A DNA stretch of 64,000 nucleotides from Sediminihabitans luteus (GTDB lineage Bacteria; Actinomycetota; Actinomycetes; Actinomycetales; Cellulomonadaceae): assembly GCF_002797595.1 (NCBI RefSeq), contig NZ_PGFE01000002.1:1-64000 (forward strand), in the 5' to 3' direction. Both the position numbers and the translations under genes were made by a program. Every line of letters begins with the position of its first letter. The first letter of the stretch is position 1. Positions 37,152 to 45,391 of the stretch are shown one piece after another. The notes beneath the pieces were generated by a model, which did no database searches, had not been told where the DNA came from, and saw only the letters and a list, made by a program, of their open reading frames with translations.

Positions 37152-38606
37152 GTGGACCAGCTGCAGGAGCACGTGATCGACCCCCTGAGCACCATCCTGT
37201 ACTCGTACGTGCTCATCTACCTGCTCATCGGCGCGGGCCTGTACTTCACGCTGCGCACGCGCGCGGTCCAGGTGCGGCTGTTCGGCACGATGCTCCGCCT
37301 CGTCGGCGGCTCGCGCGGCGAGGCCAAGGGTGGGATCTCCTCGTTCCAGGCGTTCTGCGTCGGGCTCGCCTCACGCATCGGCACCGGCAACATCGCAGGG
37401 GTCGCGATCGCCCTGACCCTCGGCGGGCCCGGCGCGATCTTCTGGATGTGGGTCGTCGCGCTCGTCGGCATGGCGACCGCGTTCGTCGAGTCGACGCTCG
37501 CGCAGATGTTCAAGGTGCGTGCCGAGGACGGCAGCTTCCGCGGCGGGCCCGCCTACTACATCCAGCGGGGCCTGCGCTCACGACGCTGGGGCGTGGTGTT
37601 CGCGCTGCTGCTCATCTTCGCGTTCGGGTTCGCGTTCAACATGGTGCAGGCCAACACGATCTCCGACGTGCTGTCCACGAGCCACGGCGTCTCGTCCGGG
37701 TGGACGGCGGTGCTGCTCATGGTCCTGGCCGCGCCCATCCTCTACGGCGGGGTGCGTCGCGTCGCGACGTTCGCGGGCGTCGTCCTGCCCGTCATGGCGC
37801 TCGTGTACGTCGGGCTCGCGCTCGTGATCATCGTCCTGAACCTCGGCGCCGTGCCCGACGTGCTGCGCCAGATCGTCGAGGGCGCGTTCGGGCTCGACGA
37901 GGCGCTCGCGGGCACCGCGGGCGGGATCCTCGCCGCGCTGCTCAACGGCGTCAAGCGCGGACTGTTCTCCAACGAGGCCGGCATGGGCAGCGCCCCCAAC
38001 GCCGCCGCGACCGCGACCGTCTCGCACCCCGCCAAGCAGGGCCTCATCCAGTCGCTCGGCGTGTTCGTCGACACCATCGTCGTGTGCTCCGCGACCGCGT
38101 TCATCATCCTGGTCGCCGGCCCGAGCGTGTACGACCCGGGCGCCACGACCGAGGCCGCCGGGGCGTCGCTCACCCAGGCCGCGGTCGCCGCCGAGCTCGG
38201 CACCTGGACCACCTGGCCCATGACGATCCTCATCGCGGTGTTCGCGTTCTCGTCGGTCGTCGGCAACTACTCGTACGCCGAGGTCAACCTCACGTTCCTC
38301 GGGATCCACGGCAAGGCCCTGACCGCGCTGCGGACCCTCGTGCTCGCCGCGGTAGGCGTCGGGTCGCTCGTCGCGCTCGAGGCTGCTTGGGCGCTCGCGG
38401 ACGTCGCGATGGCCCTCATGGCGATCGTCAACCTCGTCGCGATCGCGCTCCTGGGGCGCTGGGCGTTCGGCGCACTGCGCGACTTCGAGGCGATGCGGCG
38501 GGCGGGGCGCGACGACCCGTTCGTCGGGGTGGGCAACCCGCACCTGCCGGGCGACCTGCCCGGCGACGTGTGGTCGGGTCAGGAGACGTCCCACAGCAGC
38601 CGGTAG
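37152..38606 (+). CDS. Sodium:alanine symporter family (AGCS) transporter
   Basis: A 484-residue transporter with 10-11 membrane segments. It has the AGCS hallmarks GTGNIAGVAIALTLGGPGAIFWMW near residue 77, FRGGPAYYIQRG near 128 and NEAGMGSAPNAAATA near 275. Members import alanine or glycine with sodium. The GTG at 37152 is used. Its last 28 bases overlap the 3' end of the convergent kinase gene. Confidence 0.88.
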   Translation: MDQLQEHVIDPLSTILYSYVLIYLLIGAGLYFTLRTRAVQVRLFGTMLRLVGGSRGEAKGGISSFQAFCVGLASRIGTGNIAGVAIALTLGGPGAIFWMWVVALVGMATAFVESTLAQMFKVRAEDGSFRGGPAYYIQRGLRSRRWGVVFALLLIFAFGFAFNMVQANTISDVLSTSHGVSSGWTAVLLMVLAAPILYGGVRRVATFAGVVLPVMALVYVGLALVIIVLNLGAVPDVLRQIVEGAFGLDEALAGTAGGILAALLNGVKRGLFSNEAGMGSAPNAAATATVSHPAKQGLIQSLGVFVDTIVVCSATAFIILVAGPSVYDPGATTEAAGASLTQAAVAAELGTWTTWPMTILIAVFAFSSVVGNYSYAEVNLTFLGIHGKALTALRTLVLAAVGVGSLVALEAAWALADVAMALMAIVNLVAIALLGRWAFGALRDFEAMRRAGRDDPFVGVGNPHLPGDLPGDVWSGQETSHSSR

Positions 38607-39454
38607 TACGCGATCTTCGCGGGGTCGGGCGCGATCCCGTACGCGTCGTACACGAGGTGCTCGTAGCCCGGTCCGTAGTTCCACTCGGTGCTCCACGCGG
38701 CGACCGCGAGGTCGGCCCAGCGGTCCGCGACCCCGAGCGCACCGAGGTCGACGTGCGCGGCCCACGACCCGTCGTCGTGCAGCAGGGTGTTGGGCGCGCA
38801 CGCGTCGCCGTGGCAGACGACGAGGTCCGGGTCGGGCACGTCCGCGAGGCGTGCGAGCACGTCGGCCGGCGTCAGGTCACGGTGCTCGGGGTGCCACGAG
38901 TCCGGGCCGTCGCCCGCGTCGATGCGGTCGCGCGCGTTCGCGGCCCGCTGCGGGGCGGCCCACGAGTACGGGCAGTCGAGCAGCGGCAGCGCGTCGTGCA
39001 GCGCGCGCAGACCGGCCCCGACGGCGCGCGCGGCGACGTCCGGCGCGGCCGACCACCGTGGCTCGACCGCGGACCGGCCCGGGATCGTCTCGGTCAGGAG
39101 CCAGGTGCCGCCGTCCGACCCGGGAAGGCTCGCGGCGGGCGCGGGCAGCGTGATTCCCGGCACGGCCTCGACGCGGCCGTGGCGGACGACGCGGGGGACC
39201 GGGGTCCAGCGTCCGGCCCAGACCAGCCGCTGGGCCTCGTCGTCGAGGTCGACCCCCGCGAGGTCGGGCGACCACTTGAGGTGGTGACCCTCGACACGGA
39301 ACGTCAGGCCGCCCAGGCCGTTGCGCCACACCGCGGTCGCGCCCGCCGGGTCGACGTCGCACGAGCGCAGCACCTCGGCCAACGGGTCGGGCAGCGGCAC
39401 GGGCGTGCGCGGGGCGGAGGCGAACGGGGGACGGGTCGGCAGGTCGGAGGTCAC
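38579..39454 (-). CDS. Aminoglycoside 3'-phosphotransferase-like kinase
   Basis: A 291-residue protein kinase-like fold enzyme of the APH(3') style. The catalytic loop reads VVCHGDACAPNTLLH near residue 212 and the metal-binding motif AHVDLGALGVADRWADLA near 232, close to the APH(3') pattern. The N-terminal lobe, with GLGGLTFRVEG, is more divergent. It could phosphorylate an aminoglycoside or another small molecule; resistance cannot be claimed from sequence. It lies four to five genes from any mobile element, with normal GC content, so it is probably native. Confidence 0.65.
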   Translation of the reverse strand: MTSDLPTRPPFASAPRTPVPLPDPLAEVLRSCDVDPAGATAVWRNGLGGLTFRVEGHHLKWSPDLAGVDLDDEAQRLVWAGRWTPVPRVVRHGRVEAVPGITLPAPAASLPGSDGGTWLLTETIPGRSAVEPRWSAAPDVAARAVGAGLRALHDALPLLDCPYSWAAPQRAANARDRIDAGDGPDSWHPEHRDLTPADVLARLADVPDPDLVVCHGDACAPNTLLHDDGSWAAHVDLGALGVADRWADLAVAAWSTEWNYGPGYEHLVYDAYGIAPDPAKIAYYRLLWDVS

Positions 39455-39461
39455 CGGTCGA

Positions 39462-40427
39462 TTATGCGTCGGCGCCGCCGCCGAGATGGCCGGCCCCGGT
39501 GCTCGTGACCGCGTCGCACGCCGCGACGAGCCGCGCGCGCAGCGCCTGCCCGCGCTCGGCGAACGACCGCTGGTGGCGCACGTACTCGGCCTTGCCCTCG
39601 GGAGTCTCGATCCGCACCGCGGGCTCGTCGTACGACGAGACGTCGTAGGGCGAGGCCCGCATGTCGAGGTAGCGGACGTCGCGCGCGAGCTCGAAGCAGT
39701 CGAGCAGCAGATCGCCCGGCACGGCGGGCCCGAGCTTGAGCGCCCACTTGTACAGGTCCATGGTCGCGTGCAGGCAGCCGGGCTGCTCCATCGCGGGCTG
39801 CGTCGCGCGCGTCGGCTGCAGCCGGTTGAGCTCGCGCGCCTCGGGCGTGAAGAACCGGAACGCGTCGAAGTGCGAGCAGCCGATGCGGTGCGACTCGACC
39901 ACGGTGTCGGTGCCCTCGTGCCCGAGTCGCAGCGGGAGCGCGTGCCGCTGGTCGCGCCCGCGCCGGGCGTCCTGGTAGACCATCGCCCACTCGTGCAGCC
40001 CGAAGCAGCCGAGCTGTGCTGGCCGACCGGCGGTCGCGCTCACGAGCGCACCCACGAACCGCACGGCGTCGCCCCGGTCGGCGAGGAACGCCTCGACGTC
40101 GAGCGTGACGCCGGTGCCGCCGTCCGCCGTCTCGACCTGGCGGTGCCAGCGCGAGCGTGCGCGTTCGGCGATCTCCTCGGTCGCTGCGAGGTCGGACGGG
40201 TCGGCGGTCAGGACGACGCCCGCGCCCGGGTGCCAGCGGCGCAGCTGCGCGACGCGGGTCGGGTAGTAGGTGTAGAGGAAGTCCTCGATGGCGTGCTTCT
40301 CGCCGCGGGCCTGGGCGGCGCGGCGGACGGCGGTCAGTGCGTCGGCCCGGTCGGCGTGGTCCCGCGCGTGCTCGGTCCATGCGCGTGCGTCGAGCGCACG
40401 GAGACCTGGGGCGACGGGCAGGGGCAT
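39462..40427 (-). CDS. Uncharacterised actinobacterial protein (often labelled 3-methyladenine DNA glycosylase)
   Basis: A protein of 321 residues, rich in conserved-looking aromatic stretches such as HAIEDFLYTYYPTR near residue 45, LGCFGLHEWAMVYQD near 140 and DVRYLDMRASPYDVSSYD near 255. Relatives carry the glycosylase label, but no helix-hairpin-helix or known glycosylase motif is visible, so the function is unproven. It begins seven bases after the kinase start region on the same strand and may share its transcript. Confidence 0.55.
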   Translation of the reverse strand: MPLPVAPGLRALDARAWTEHARDHADRADALTAVRRAAQARGEKHAIEDFLYTYYPTRVAQLRRWHPGAGVVLTADPSDLAATEEIAERARSRWHRQVETADGGTGVTLDVEAFLADRGDAVRFVGALVSATAGRPAQLGCFGLHEWAMVYQDARRGRDQRHALPLRLGHEGTDTVVESHRIGCSHFDAFRFFTPEARELNRLQPTRATQPAMEQPGCLHATMDLYKWALKLGPAVPGDLLLDCFELARDVRYLDMRASPYDVSSYDEPAVRIETPEGKAEYVRHQRSFAERGQALRARLVAACDAVTSTGAGHLGGGADA

Positions 40428-40450
40428 GCTTCAAGCGTAGGCGCCACGGC

Positions 40451-40686
40451 CGGGCGCCGACGACGTCAGGCCAGGACGTCGCCGTCGACCACGAGCGAGC
40501 CGTCGACCATGCGGGCGGGCGTGGCCGTGACGACGGCGGACGTCGGGAGCGGTCCGAACGCGTGCGGGTACCTCTCGCTCGCCGGGTCGGTGGGGTCGCC
40601 GGGCTCCTCGCGCACGTCGACGCCCGCGACGGCGAGCTCCGGGCGCGAGACCTCCAGGAGCGTCAGCGGGCGGGTCTCGTCGGCGA
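40451..40686. repeat. 236-bp direct repeat, left copy
   Basis: This segment matches 42022-42257 base for base apart from two substitutions (one near 40498, one near 40591) and no gaps. The offset is 1571 bases. It starts 15 bases beyond the stop codon and covers the last 73 codons of the YjbR-DUF952 gene. Together with the right copy it brackets the toxin/immunity cassette. Confidence 0.95.
40466..40686 (-). pseudogene. Orphan 3' fragment of the YjbR-DUF952 gene
   Basis: This stretch encodes the last 73 residues of the protein at 42037-42780 (from DETRPLTLLEVSRPEL to the stop) with only one or two changes. The upstream part of the gene is missing: at 40687 the homology ends and unrelated cassette DNA begins. 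An open frame runs on upstream to 41020 antisense to the toxin remnant, but its sequence is not protein-like, so this is best read as a duplicated, non-functional end. Confidence 0.85.
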
Positions 40687-40865
40687 AGCCCCTCGGGAAG
40701 ATCGCCGCACCGGCGCTCAAGAGCTTGAAAAGATCGCTGAGTGCGGCAGCCAGGACGGATGCTCCGAAGGCGACGCGTGCGGTCTCGTCGCGAGTGAGTA
40801 GTGCTGCAGTGGCCGGATCAGGAGCTCGAGCGTGCGGACCAGCTCTCGCCCGGTGAGCAAGTGCC

Positions 40866-41416
40866 GACCGCAGAGCTGTCGCCGTCGTTGACGCGACCGA
40901 GCCTGCCACTGGCACGTATGGGACTGCTGACAATCTCACGGTTGCAGACCTGCACACGTAAGACGTTGTTGCTGGCGGGCGAGGGGAGATTGACACAGCC
41001 GCAGATGCTTGCATTGGCAATGGTGGTTCACCATTGCGATGGAGTCGCGATGAGCGTGAAATGCATTGAGGGATGGACTCCCGCTCAGCGGGCGGCGGCT
41101 GATGGTAGGGTTTGCGGCGCTCAATGGGTCTATAATGGTCGCGACTCCGGTTCGAGAGAGCGGGAATGCGCTAAGGGCCTGGATTTCAGGGGGAGTGGTC
41201 GCGTCTCTTCTGCGGATATTGATCACGCTTATGACCTGCAACTCGGGGGGCATTGACGATCCTTCGAGCATGAGCCCGCTCGATCGTTCGGTGAGTCGGA
41301 GTTTGGGGCGCCAGGTTCAAGCTCAGGCCCTACCCACGGGACTCACGCCTGGCGATGTTGTTTTTTCGATGGTGACTTCAAGTCGATGTTGGGGGATGGC
41401 CTGTGTTGAGTTTTGA
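40866..41416 (+). pseudogene. Decayed polymorphic-toxin tip: Hint-type linker plus HNH-like nuclease
   Basis: Read in three frames, this segment spells a toxin C-terminus. From 40866: DATEPATGTYGTADNLTVADLHT, then a stop (TAA), the end of a Hint domain (NLTVxxLHTYYVxAG in intact proteins). Then GWTPAQRAAADG (around 41065-41110), a shift to AALNGSIMVATPVRESG (41115-41170), a shift to SSADIDHAYDLQLGG (41205-41250), and a shift in a run of six G to MSPLDRSVSRSLGRQVQAQ (to 41416). The DIDHxxDLQLGG and PLDRSVxRSLGxQ motifs belong to HNH-like toxin nucleases. One stop and three frameshifts make it non-functional as it stands. Confidence 0.75.
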
Positions 41417-41423
41417 AGGTGCG

Positions 41424-41945
41424 ATGGTTGCTCGGACTGATGCCGGGATGTTCGCGCTTTGGCAGGCTGGAGCGTTCGCTTCGGAAGCAGATGCCAAACT
41501 CTGGGAAGAGGACTTCAACGAACCAGGGGCGTTGGAAGCGAGCATCCGAGAGGGGATCCTTGTTCCGATCAACCTCGGGATCGATGGTGCCTTCAAGTTT
41601 GTGGTTCGGGTTTGTGATGACATCGCGAGCTTGAGCGAAAGGGAGCGCAAATTTGCTGCGTTCCAATCCGATCCCTATCGCGTGCTCTCCAAGGGTGAGC
41701 TCCGTCTGGGCGCAATCGACTCCATCGGAATCGGTGGCGGTGAAGACCTGATGATTGTCCCGGTCGCTCCCGGTGCGTATCAAGTTCGGGTCTGCCTGAT
41801 CGATTGGATGAGCGAGCCGGGTGCTGAGGTCGACGGCGCTCCTGCCCCCGATGCCCTGCCTGACTTCGTTGTTTCCATCGCACCGGCGCCTGCGAATCTG
41901 AAGTATCGGTTGTCGATCGAGACGTTTGATCGGCCCGATAGCTAG
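41424..41945 (+). CDS. Putative immunity protein paired with the toxin remnant
   Basis: An intact frame of about 173 residues beginning eight bases after the toxin stop, the position of immunity genes in polymorphic-toxin loci. It is acidic and single-domain: ARTDAGMFALWQAGAF at the start, LWEEDFNEPGALEASI, VPINLGIDGAFKFVVRV, then VPVAPGAYQVRVCLIDWMSEPGAE and SIETFDRPDS at the end. GC and codon use are lower than in the neighbours. A GTG at 41403 inside the toxin end is an alternative start. I do not recognise the Pfam family. It is convergent with, and 90 bases from, the YjbR-DUF952 gene. Confidence 0.6.
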   Translation: MVARTDAGMFALWQAGAFASEADAKLWEEDFNEPGALEASIREGILVPINLGIDGAFKFVVRVCDDIASLSERERKFAAFQSDPYRVLSKGELRLGAIDSIGIGGGEDLMIVPVAPGAYQVRVCLIDWMSEPGAEVDGAPAPDALPDFVVSIAPAPANLKYRLSIETFDRPDS

Positions 41946-42021
41946 GGTCACTGCACAGTGGCTCGTCGCAGACGAGGGCATCGGCGTCGGCCTGAGGCCA
42001 CGGTGAGGTTGGTGTCACGCG

Positions 42022-42257
42022 CGGGCGCCGACGACGTCAGGCCAGGACGTCGCCGTCGACCACGAGCGTGCCGTCGACCATGCGGGCGGGCGTGGCCGTG
42101 ACGACGGCGGACGTCGGGAGCGGTCCGAACGCGTGCGGGTACCTCTCGCTCGCCGGGTCGGCGGGGTCGCCGGGCTCCTCGCGCACGTCGACGCCCGCGA
42201 CGGCGAGCTCCGGGCGCGAGACCTCCAGGAGCGTCAGCGGGCGGGTCTCGTCGGCGA
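42022..42257. repeat. 236-bp direct repeat, right copy
   Basis: This copy is part of the complete YjbR-DUF952 gene (last 73 codons plus 15 bases). It matches 40451-40686 at 234 of 236 positions. The identity implies a recent duplication or gene conversion. Confidence 0.95.
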
Positions 42258-42780
42258 GGACGAACCCGGCGACAGCGGTGACCTGGTGCCGGTACGACAG
42301 GTGCACGAACCCGACCTCGTCGAGGCTGAGCCCTCGTGTCGAGCGCGCGTACGTCCCGGCGTCGAGGGCGTCGTCCCACTCGTGCGCGAGCGCGAGGTGC
42401 CACAGGGTCGGTGGGGTGTGCTTCGCGACGAGCCGCGCCGGAGCGCGGGCGGCCCACGCGTCGAGGACCAGCTCGGCGAGCTCTGCCGTGCCGATCGTGT
42501 CGAGCCGCGCGAGCACGATCGCGTAGCCGTCGAAGTGCGGGGTCGTGAGGTAGACGGCAGGGTCGGCCGCGACGAGCTCGTGCTTGGTCTCCTCGTCCGC
42601 GACCCAGGCGGCGAGCACGGGTCCGTCGGGTGCGGCGTCGCCCAGCGCGGCACGGTCGGCGGGGCGCAGCGGCCGTTCGCGCACGAACACCGCACCGTGG
42701 ACCGTCCACGCGTGCTCGGTGCGCGCGCTCGTCGCGGGCAGGGACAGCGCGATGCGTTCGACGTCGGTCCACGTGTTCAC
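42037..42780 (-). CDS. YjbR/MmcQ - DUF952 fusion protein
   Basis: A 247-residue protein with two domains. Residues 1-115 are MmcQ/YjbR type (WTDVERIALSLPATSARTEHAW, then VLAAWVADEETKHELV and YLTTPHFDGYAIV). Residues 125-247 are DUF952 (LWHLALAHEWDDAL, LDEVGFVHLSYRHQV, LEVSRPELAVAGVDVREEPG, ERYPHAFGPLP). Neither domain has a firm function; the YjbR fold is DNA-binding-like. The GTG at 42780 overlaps the stop of the CHY-finger gene (GTGA). Its 3' end is the source of the 236-bp repeat. Confidence 0.75.
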   Translation of the reverse strand: MNTWTDVERIALSLPATSARTEHAWTVHGAVFVRERPLRPADRAALGDAAPDGPVLAAWVADEETKHELVAADPAVYLTTPHFDGYAIVLARLDTIGTAELAELVLDAWAARAPARLVAKHTPPTLWHLALAHEWDDALDAGTYARSTRGLSLDEVGFVHLSYRHQVTAVAGFVLADETRPLTLLEVSRPELAVAGVDVREEPGDPADPASERYPHAFGPLPTSAVVTATPARMVDGTLVVDGDVLA

Positions 42781-43178
42781 AGGACACTCCTCCCGGCGGG
42801 CCACGGCGTGGGCGCGGGCTCGAAGTAGAGGTCGGCGTGGCGGGCGCACCCGGGGTTGAACGCGGCGCCGCAGCGCGGGCACGTCGACCCGCAGCCGAGG
42901 TACTCGTCGACGCTCAGCTCGCCCCGGCACACGCCGCACAGCACCGCGGGTCGCGCGCGCTCGGCGACCGGCCACGGCACGGCCTCGTGGTCGGACGACG
43001 TCGCGTGGCACAGGTGGCACGGGAAGTACCGGTCGCAGCACCAGAAGCGCAGCGCGACGACGTCGAGCACGGTCGCGTAGTGCACGCACCGGGTCTGGTC
43101 GTCGACGGTCGGCCCGTGCACGGCGGGTCCGCCGGGACCGCGGGGGCCGCCGGGACCGCGCCCACCGTCGTCCGCCAT
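42777..43178 (-). CDS. CHY zinc-finger protein
   Basis: A 133-residue protein with a Gly/Pro-rich start and then an ordered set of Cys and His ligands: CVHY, WCCDRYFPCHLCH, H in SSDHEAVPW, LCGVC, CGSTCPRCG and CARH. This matches small CHY zinc fingers related to yeast Hot13, which handle zinc or disulfides; the bacterial role is unknown. Its ATG shares one base with the stop of the aldo/keto reductase gene and its stop overlaps the next start, so the three genes form a tightly coupled operon. Confidence 0.8.
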   Translation of the reverse strand: MADDGGRGPGGPRGPGGPAVHGPTVDDQTRCVHYATVLDVVALRFWCCDRYFPCHLCHATSSDHEAVPWPVAERARPAVLCGVCRGELSVDEYLGCGSTCPRCGAAFNPGCARHADLYFEPAPTPWPAGRSVL

Positions 43179-44188
43179 CAGAACAGCGCGACCTTCGGGG
43201 CCGGGGGGAAGATCTCGTCGAGCGCGGCGAGGTCGTCGGACGACGGCACCCAGGTCGCGGCGTCCGCGTTCTGCGCGATCTGCTCGGGGCGCGTCGCCCC
43301 GGCGATGACGCTCGTGACCTGCGGGTGCGACAGGAGCCAGCCGAACGCGACCTGCAGCTCGGTGACGCCCCGCTCGAGGCAGAACGTGTGCAGGCGGGCG
43401 AGCGCCTCCCACGGCGCGGTCTCGAGCAGCTCGGGCTTGTTGCGCACCAGACGCGAGTCCTGCGGTCGGACGTCGCCCGTGTACTTGCCCGTCAGCAGGC
43501 CGTTCGCGAGAGGGAAGTAGGGCAGCACGCCCAGCCCGTACGCCGCGGCGGCGGGCAGCACCTCGAGCTCGGCCCGACGGTCGACCAGGTTGTAGTGCGA
43601 CTGCGACGAGACGAACCGGGTGGTGCCGGCCGCGCGGGCCACGTGCTCGGCGTCCGCGATCTGCCAGCCCGACCGGTTCGAGTGGCCCACGTACCGGACC
43701 TTGCCCTGACGCACGAGGTCGTCGAGCGCCGCGAGGGTCTCGTCGATCGGGGTCTCGTCGTCTGGCGTGTGGAACTGGTACAGGTCGATGTGGTCCGTGC
43801 CCATGCGCTGCAGCGATCCCTCGACCGCCTTCATGACGTAGCGGCGCGACCCGCGCGCCCGGTAGTCCGGGCCGTTGAGCCCGCGCACCGGCATGCCGAA
43901 CTTGGTCGCGATCACGACCTCGTCGCGGCGCGAGCCCAGCGCGCGCCCGAGGAACTCCTCGCTCAGGCCCGGCCGTGCACCGTAGTTGTCGGCGGTGTCG
44001 AAGAACGTGACGCCCGCGTCGAGCGCCGCGTGCACGACCTCGCGCGAGCCCTCGAACGTCGACGTGACCGCGTTGGACCGGCCCAGGTTGTTGCACCCGA
44101 GGCCGACCGTCGTGACGGCCAGGCCCGAGCGGCCGAGCCGGCGCAGGTCGCGGCGGGGAGCTGGCGTGGGTACGGAGGCGGTGGGCAT
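43178..44188 (-). CDS. Aldo/keto reductase
   Basis: A 336-residue NADPH-dependent oxidoreductase with a TIM barrel. The catalytic tetrad is present: Asp and Tyr in FFDTADNYG near residues 63-71, Lys in VIATKFGMP near 95 and His in LYQFHTPDD near 140. The C-terminal GATRPEQI-type NADPH site is intact. The substrate cannot be told. It is the first gene of the AKR / CHY / YjbR-DUF952 operon and is divergent from the second immunity block, where the GC content drops. Confidence 0.88.
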   Translation of the reverse strand: MPTASVPTPAPRRDLRRLGRSGLAVTTVGLGCNNLGRSNAVTSTFEGSREVVHAALDAGVTFFDTADNYGARPGLSEEFLGRALGSRRDEVVIATKFGMPVRGLNGPDYRARGSRRYVMKAVEGSLQRMGTDHIDLYQFHTPDDETPIDETLAALDDLVRQGKVRYVGHSNRSGWQIADAEHVARAAGTTRFVSSQSHYNLVDRRAELEVLPAAAAYGLGVLPYFPLANGLLTGKYTGDVRPQDSRLVRNKPELLETAPWEALARLHTFCLERGVTELQVAFGWLLSHPQVTSVIAGATRPEQIAQNADAATWVPSSDDLAALDEIFPPAPKVALF

Positions 44189-44646
44189 GACAGCGATCGT
44201 AGACCTGGGTGCGGGCGCACGATTTCAGACTTATGCGAGACAGATTGTGGAATGAGACCGTCCTTCACCAAATATCCGTCATATAGTTACATCTTGCTGG
44301 CGTGCTGGATTCGTCCCGATGACGAGGGTTCCGCTCGCCCACGATCTTCCGCCGGGCGTCCGCCCGCGAGCGCGAGACGGATGGAGCAAAGGTGTACAGG
44401 GGAAAGTTGCGTCCGCGTCGGACCACCCGCGACGACCCGCGCCTCGCGATCGGGACGTGGATCGGGAAGACCTACCGCCGACGCCGACGCCGCGAACGAC
44501 TCGGCCGACTCCCTGGCCCTCGCGGCCTGAACCACTCAACCCTGCGAGTCAACTAGATTTGGGGCAGTCCCGAACAAGGCTCGTTGAAAGTAGGTGTCGG
44601 GGCAAGACCCCTTGGTAGGAATTCGTACGAACGAGATGGGACTCGC
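44189..44646. other. Boundary of the second accessory block, with small unexplained frames
   Basis: This 458-base gap between the aldo/keto reductase and the next intact gene changes from high to low GC. An AT-rich stretch with TATAGT near 44283 looks like a promoter. From 44381 an open frame of 50 codons (ATG, to 44530) and from 44392 another of about 52 codons (GTG, ending TAG near 44550) overlap in different frames; the second is Arg-rich. Neither matches a family I know. They may be the worn end of an older gene. Confidence 0.4.
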
Positions 44647-45132
44647 ATGTCGTCAGACTGGAGAGCAGAGATTGTGGAGTGTGGTGACCTCGTGCAAGAC
44701 GACGACGAGGTCACGCCGCCCGGCGAGGCTGAGCGCCGCTGGAATCGGTACGTCGATCTGGCCGATTCTGTGAATGGAAGCGAGGGGTCCTCCGGCGTCG
44801 CTGCGATCGTTTCCTCCCTGAGAGCTGAGGAGGATTACGGGGCGTACCAGGCAGCGCATGCGGCTTTGGGTCGCTTCCCTCATTCGGACCTCGGTCAGGG
44901 AGTGGCCGATGCATCCAGAGAACTCCTTTCCATACCCCAGGACCAGAGTGGGAACGTCCTGCTAATCCTGATCCGTTCTGGTCCTGCGGCAGTGAAGTCC
45001 TTCAATGAAGCTATTCGAGCCGCCGATCCGGACGTTCGCGTCTCGGTCCGTGAACTTGTTGAGTTTCATGAATCCGAGGAGTGGCTCTCGGAAGGTCACG
45101 CCAAGAACGTTCTTCTGACTCCACGGGCATAG
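44647..45132 (+). CDS. Small acidic protein, putative orphan immunity protein
   Basis: A protein of about 161 residues, acidic and mainly helical, with GVAAIVSSLRAEEDYGAYQAAHAALGRFP near residue 55 and SGNVLLILIRSGPAAVKSFN near 105. The HEAT-like helical pairs and ending VRELVEFHESEEWL resemble helical immunity proteins of polymorphic-toxin loci, but I cannot name the family. GAGATGGGA precedes the ATG. The codon use is clearly less GC-rich than in the flanks. No toxin gene adjoins it. Confidence 0.55.
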   Translation: MSSDWRAEIVECGDLVQDDDEVTPPGEAERRWNRYVDLADSVNGSEGSSGVAAIVSSLRAEEDYGAYQAAHAALGRFPHSDLGQGVADASRELLSIPQDQSGNVLLILIRSGPAAVKSFNEAIRAADPDVRVSVRELVEFHESEEWLSEGHAKNVLLTPRA

Positions 45133-45391
45133 CAAAGAAGCGTTCATCGAAAGCCGCAATGGCAATGGAGGGAGTCTTGACGGCAACGGTGATGTCAACG
45201 TCGGCGGGAGGCGGGTTCTGCAGGCGGGTCGCCATGGCGATCGGCGAATTCAAGGAGTTGGAGATGGATTGCGAGGCGATGAAGGGTCACCATGCTAACG
45301 TGAAGATCGACAAAGGTGGCGCTGCACGTGAGTGGGCAGTGCCTTGGAGTGGTACATCGAGAGATCCTGCGAGAATGTTTGGCGGTAGTTC
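45133..45391 (+). other. Coding-like remnant between immunity-type genes
   Basis: A frame open from 45136 to 45395 reads through several ATGs and ends CEAMKGHHANVKIDKGG to ARMFGGSS. The composition is coding-like at its 3' end (from about 45223) but no start with a good ribosome-binding site is seen and no family is recognised. It may be part of a lost toxin tip or immunity gene. Confidence 0.3.

Noticed and set aside
35792-39508. A 1238-codon open frame on the plus strand
   Set aside because: It runs antisense to the helicase and YihY genes and through AGCS in another frame. It is Arg/Ala-rich with no motif. High GC removes stops in the shadow frames.
40466-41020. A 184-codon minus-strand gene made of the DUF952 end plus upstream sequence
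   Set aside because: Only the last 73 codons are real, copied from 42037. The rest is antisense to the toxin remnant and not protein-like.
40451-42257. Transposon target-site duplication
   Set aside because: 236 bp is far too long, and no transposase, integrase or terminal inverted repeats lie inside.
44381-44550. Small Arg-rich gene
   Set aside because: Two frames overlap with equal merit and neither has a ribosome-binding site or known relatives.
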